A DNA stretch of 47,104 bases, from positions 1-47,104 of the forward strand of contig NZ_MZGV01000034.1 of assembly GCF_002029235.1 (NCBI RefSeq). Reading direction: 5' to 3'. The notes under the pieces were generated by a model. It did no database searches and was not told where the DNA came from. It was given only the letters and a program-made list of their open reading frames with translations. The stretch comes from Clostridium oryzae. Lineage in GTDB: Bacteria > Bacillota > Clostridia > Clostridiales > Clostridiaceae. A program made the position numbers and the translations under genes. Positions 44,318-47,104 of this stretch are shown here, piece by piece. Each line of letters begins with the position of its first letter. Within the stretch, counting starts at the first letter, position 1.

Positions 44318-44448
44318 GTTTATCATTACAATTCTAGTAATGTGAAAAGTTTGTAAAAGTTGAATTTTACACTAAATTGCATCACATTTATATAATATTA
44401 TTAAATTTAAGGTACTCTTTATATTAATTAGGCATTGAAGTATAATTA

Positions 44449-44457
44449 TGCTAAAAT
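44449..44457 (+). promoter_or_regulatory. Extended -10 promoter of muramidase gene 3
   Basis: TGCTAAAAT in the context TATAATTATGCTAAAATAAA, matching the element before gene 1 at 17 of 20 positions or so. Confidence 0.5.
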
Positions 44458-44546
44458 AAAGAAGACAGGCTATGGCTGAGTATTAGTTGGCGCAACTGTA
44501 TTTGTGCTTAATAAAAAATATATATTATTATACTATGGAGGCTGTT

Positions 44547-46904
44547 TTGAGAGAAAAAATAAAGAAATTAAGGACAACATGTTCTATTATCATTTTAGCA
44601 ACATTTTTATTTAATTTTTTAGAGGTTTCGCAAGTTGTAAGTTCGAAAACCGTAACATTAGCTGCAGTTACCTCGGTAAGAGCTGTATCATACTCATATA
44701 ATAGTACATACATTAGTTGGAAGTCAGTAACAGGGGCAAGTGGCTATAAAGTCTATAGGGCTACATCAAGTAAAGGAACCTATAAATATATAGCAACTAC
44801 TAAGTCAAAGACATATAAAAACACTGGACTTACTACTGGAAAGACGTATTACTATAAAATAAGAGCGTATAAGACGTCAGGAAAGACGAAAATATATGGA
44901 AAGTATTCCTCAAAAGTAAGTGCTAAGCCAATTCCATCTCCTCCGACGTTAGTAAAAGCATCAAAGGCTTCATATAATAGTATTAATATAAGCTGGGGTG
45001 GAGTATCAGGAGCAAATGAATATAAATTATATAGAGCTACATCCAGTAAGGGAAGCTATAAGTTAATAAAGACAACTAAGACAAAAAGCTATAAAAATAC
45101 AGGACTGAATACAGGAACAACTTATTATTATAAGGTGAAAGCATATAGAAATGTCGGCAGGAGCAAAGTATATAGCAATTATTCATCTGTTGTGAGCTCA
45201 AAGCCATCATTATCTACTCCAACTTCGGTTAAGGCAGCAGTATCATCATATAACAGTGTTACTGTCAGCTGGGGTGGAGTATCAGGAGCAAACGGATATA
45301 AGTTATATAGAGCTACATCCAGTAAAGGAAGCTATGCTTTAATATCAACTACTACGTCAAAGAGTTATAAAAATACTGGTTTAACAACAGGGACAAGCTA
45401 TTATTATAAAGTGAAAGCGTATAGAAATGTTGACAGCAGCAAAGTGTACAGCAGCTATTCATCTGTTGTGAGCTCAAAGCCATCATTATCTACTCCAACT
45501 TCGGTTAAGGCAACAGTATCATCATATAACAGTGTTACTGTCAGTTGGGGTGAAGTTACAGGAGCAAGCGGATATGAAATCTATAGAACATCATCAAGTT
45601 CAGGGACATATACATTAGTATCTACGACAACATCAAAGAGTTATTCAGATATAGGACTATCAACAGGGACAAGCTACTATTATAAAGTTAGAGCATATGT
45701 AGATACCGAAAATAGCAAAGTTTATAGCAGTTATTCATCTGTTATAAATACAAAGCCAGCGTTACCTGTACCCAGTGTGGAAGCGTCTGTATCAGCTTCT
45801 CATGATGATATTGATTTAAGCTGGAATGCAATATCAGAAGTAAATGGTTATGAGGTGTACAGAGCCTCCTCAAGCTCCGGAACTTATACTTTGATTTCAG
45901 ATACATCTTCAACAAGTTATAGTGATATAGGATTAACAGCAGGGACAACTTATTACTATAAGGTTAGAGCGTACATAAACACTGGAGACAATAAACTATA
46001 TAGCAGTTATTCTACTGTTGTAAGTAGAACTGTCTCTGCAATTAATGTTACTGCTGTAAGTCTAAATAAAAGTACAGATACGTTAGTTTTAGGACGTACA
46101 GATACTTTAACAGCATCAATAACTCCAACAAATGCAACTAATCAATCAGTAAAATGGAAATCTTCAAATAGCACTGTAGTGAAAGTTGACAGCAAAGGAA
46201 AACTAACAACAGTAAGTAAGGGTACAGCGACAATTACTGTAACGACGGTAGATGGTAATATGACAGCAACATGTAAAATAACTGTAAGTAACGCAAATAT
46301 CAAAGGAATTGATGTTTCTAAATGGCAAGGAACAATAAAATGGTCTTCTGTAAAAAGTGCGGGCATTAAATTTGCGATGATAAGATCCTCCTATGGAAGC
46401 AGCAGTGTTGATCCTATGTTTAGTACGAATTACGCTGGAGCTAAAGCTAATGGAATAGCAGTTGGCGCATATCATTACAGTTATGCTAATACAGTATCAA
46501 AAGCTACTACGGAAGTAAATTCATTTATAAAACAATTAAAAGGAAAACAGTTTGAATATCCGGTATGTGTGGATATGGAAGATCCATCTTTGAGCAGTCT
46601 TAGCAAGACAACCTTAACTAATATAGTACTTGTATATCTTAATAAACTGAGTGAAGCTGGTTATTATCCGATGATCTATGCAAATAAAACTTGGTTTACA
46701 TCAAAGTTAGACGACTCAAAGCTTAAATCATATGATCATTGGCTAGCACAGTGGGCATCTTCTATTACATACACGGGGGCAGTAGGTATATGGCAGTATA
46801 GCGATGCAGGTTCTGTAAGCGGAATTAGCGGTAAAGTTGATATGGACATAGCCTATGTTGATTATGCAACTAAAATAAAGTCACTTCATTTAAATGGATT
46901 TTAA
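44547..46904 (+). CDS. Secreted FN3x5-Big2-GH25 muramidase, paralogue 3
   Basis: A 785-residue exported lysozyme. Signal region REKIKKLRT with hydrophobic core, then five FN3 repeats of about 92 residues (about 35-495), each with a YNS-x-x-(I/V)SW start and a TYYYK(V/I)(R/K)AY end. Next come a Big2 domain (VTAVSLNKSTDTLVLG to ITVSN) and the C-terminal GH25 domain with GIDVSKWQ, VCVDMEDPS, IWQYSDAG and DMDIAYVDY. FN3 repeats 3 and 4 are nearly identical in DNA at their junctions, which shows recent duplication. The start is the TTG at 44547 with GGAGG 5 bases upstream, as in gene 2. The FN3 arm probably spans or holds the enzyme in the cell wall while GH25 cuts glycan. Confidence 0.92.
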   Translation: MREKIKKLRTTCSIIILATFLFNFLEVSQVVSSKTVTLAAVTSVRAVSYSYNSTYISWKSVTGASGYKVYRATSSKGTYKYIATTKSKTYKNTGLTTGKTYYYKIRAYKTSGKTKIYGKYSSKVSAKPIPSPPTLVKASKASYNSINISWGGVSGANEYKLYRATSSKGSYKLIKTTKTKSYKNTGLNTGTTYYYKVKAYRNVGRSKVYSNYSSVVSSKPSLSTPTSVKAAVSSYNSVTVSWGGVSGANGYKLYRATSSKGSYALISTTTSKSYKNTGLTTGTSYYYKVKAYRNVDSSKVYSSYSSVVSSKPSLSTPTSVKATVSSYNSVTVSWGEVTGASGYEIYRTSSSSGTYTLVSTTTSKSYSDIGLSTGTSYYYKVRAYVDTENSKVYSSYSSVINTKPALPVPSVEASVSASHDDIDLSWNAISEVNGYEVYRASSSSGTYTLISDTSSTSYSDIGLTAGTTYYYKVRAYINTGDNKLYSSYSTVVSRTVSAINVTAVSLNKSTDTLVLGRTDTLTASITPTNATNQSVKWKSSNSTVVKVDSKGKLTTVSKGTATITVTTVDGNMTATCKITVSNANIKGIDVSKWQGTIKWSSVKSAGIKFAMIRSSYGSSSVDPMFSTNYAGAKANGIAVGAYHYSYANTVSKATTEVNSFIKQLKGKQFEYPVCVDMEDPSLSSLSKTTLTNIVLVYLNKLSEAGYYPMIYANKTWFTSKLDDSKLKSYDHWLAQWASSITYTGAVGIWQYSDAGSVSGISGKVDMDIAYVDYATKIKSLHLNGF
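45181..45552 (+). repeat. 276-bp direct repeat of FN3 modules in muramidase gene 3
   Basis: The 96 bases at 45181-45276 recur at 45457-45552 with two visible differences, one period of 276 bases (92 codons, one FN3 domain) apart. Outside this core the copies differ more, so the junction is either recent or kept alike by gene conversion. Confidence 0.85.
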
Positions 46905-46917
46905 TAATAAAATCATT

Positions 46918-46946
46918 ATAGACAGGCTTCTATCACAGCCTGTCTA
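46918..46946 (+). terminator. Terminator of muramidase gene 3
   Basis: A perfect 11-bp stem ATAGACAGGCT (46918-46928) with 46936-46946 and a 7-base loop, 13 bases after the stop. TCTTATG follows. The remaining 158 bases of the window show no gene. Confidence 0.7.
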
Positions 46947-47104
46947 TTCTTATGAATATTTTAGTCTCTAGGAATTTACACTGGTGTTCAGAGAATGGAA
47001 ATGAAATCATATTGACAAGATAAATAGAAAACTTTAGTAGCGGGTCCAAAATTTTAGCATTTAAAAAAGTCAGTATCCTTAGTAAAGTAATGTTTGGACA
47101 AACT

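Larger units (their letters stand above)
44232..44546. other. Intergenic region between muramidase genes 2 and 3
   Basis: It contains the terminator of gene 2 (44283-44317) and an extended -10 promoter for gene 3 (44449-44457). The rest is A/T-rich with nothing recognisable. Confidence 0.5.

Noticed and set aside
45181..45552. A repeat array such as CRISPR
   Set aside because: The period is 276 bases, in frame, and equals one FN3 domain; there are no short palindromic repeats or unique spacers.

Overview
The window looks like a chromosomal piece of a low-GC, Gram-positive, spore-forming Clostridium-type bacterium. The evidence is the A+T-rich sequence, strong AGGAGG ribosome sites, frequent TTG and GTG starts, a Gram-positive PolC replicase, exported plant cell wall hydrolases and several tandem GH25 muramidases. 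No rRNA, tRNA, CRISPR array or intact mobile element was seen.

Layout. 1-9 kb: a small lipoprotein, a dCache chemoreceptor (minus), a VOC protein, a MarR-type repressor with an MFS exporter (minus) carrying two matching 17-bp operators, a secreted propeller-like protein, and a secreted papain-family protease (minus). 9.3-13.6 kb: polC (minus). 13.9-16.7 kb: a PAP2-like membrane protein, an HxlR-type regulator divergent from a radical SAM gene, and a decayed sigma-factor/hydrolase fusion. 16.8-19.2 kb: a modular GH53 galactanase. 19.4-21.4 kb: a beta-glucoside-type PTS EIIBCA (minus) behind an RNA antitermination switch. 21.5-30.6 kb (minus): an M20 amidohydrolase and, upstream of it, a coherent operon of LacI-type repressor, ribokinase, BMP lipoprotein, ABC ATPase, two permeases and a nucleoside hydrolase. 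30.9-33.0 kb: a divergent ADP-ribosylglycohydrolase-like gene. 33.4-38.8 kb: an exported C69 dipeptidase and a GH26 mannanase fused to an SGNH esterase. 39-40.7 kb: three small proteins of unknown role, two of them clear paralogues. 41-46.9 kb: three tandem FN3/Big2/GH25 muramidases.

How it works together. The best-supported system is nucleoside salvage: a BMP/ABC importer takes up nucleosides, a nucleoside hydrolase releases ribose, ribokinase phosphorylates it, and a LacI-type repressor controls all of this through a 33-bp perfect palindrome that overlaps the start of its own promoter. An ADP-ribosylglycohydrolase-like protein with an unusual C-terminal beta-rich half is transcribed away from the same control region and has a shorter AACGTT-centred site upstream. 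This makes it a candidate for an undescribed branch that feeds ribosyl compounds into the pathway. A second theme is polymer attack: galactan (GH53), acetylated mannan (GH26 plus SGNH), beta-glucosides (PTS), proteins and peptides (C1A, C69, M20) and peptidoglycan (GH25).

Many starts were moved downstream of the longest reading frame where a ribosome site or a promoter decides the matter; these choices are explained in each entry. Functions come from motif recognition by eye, without database searches.
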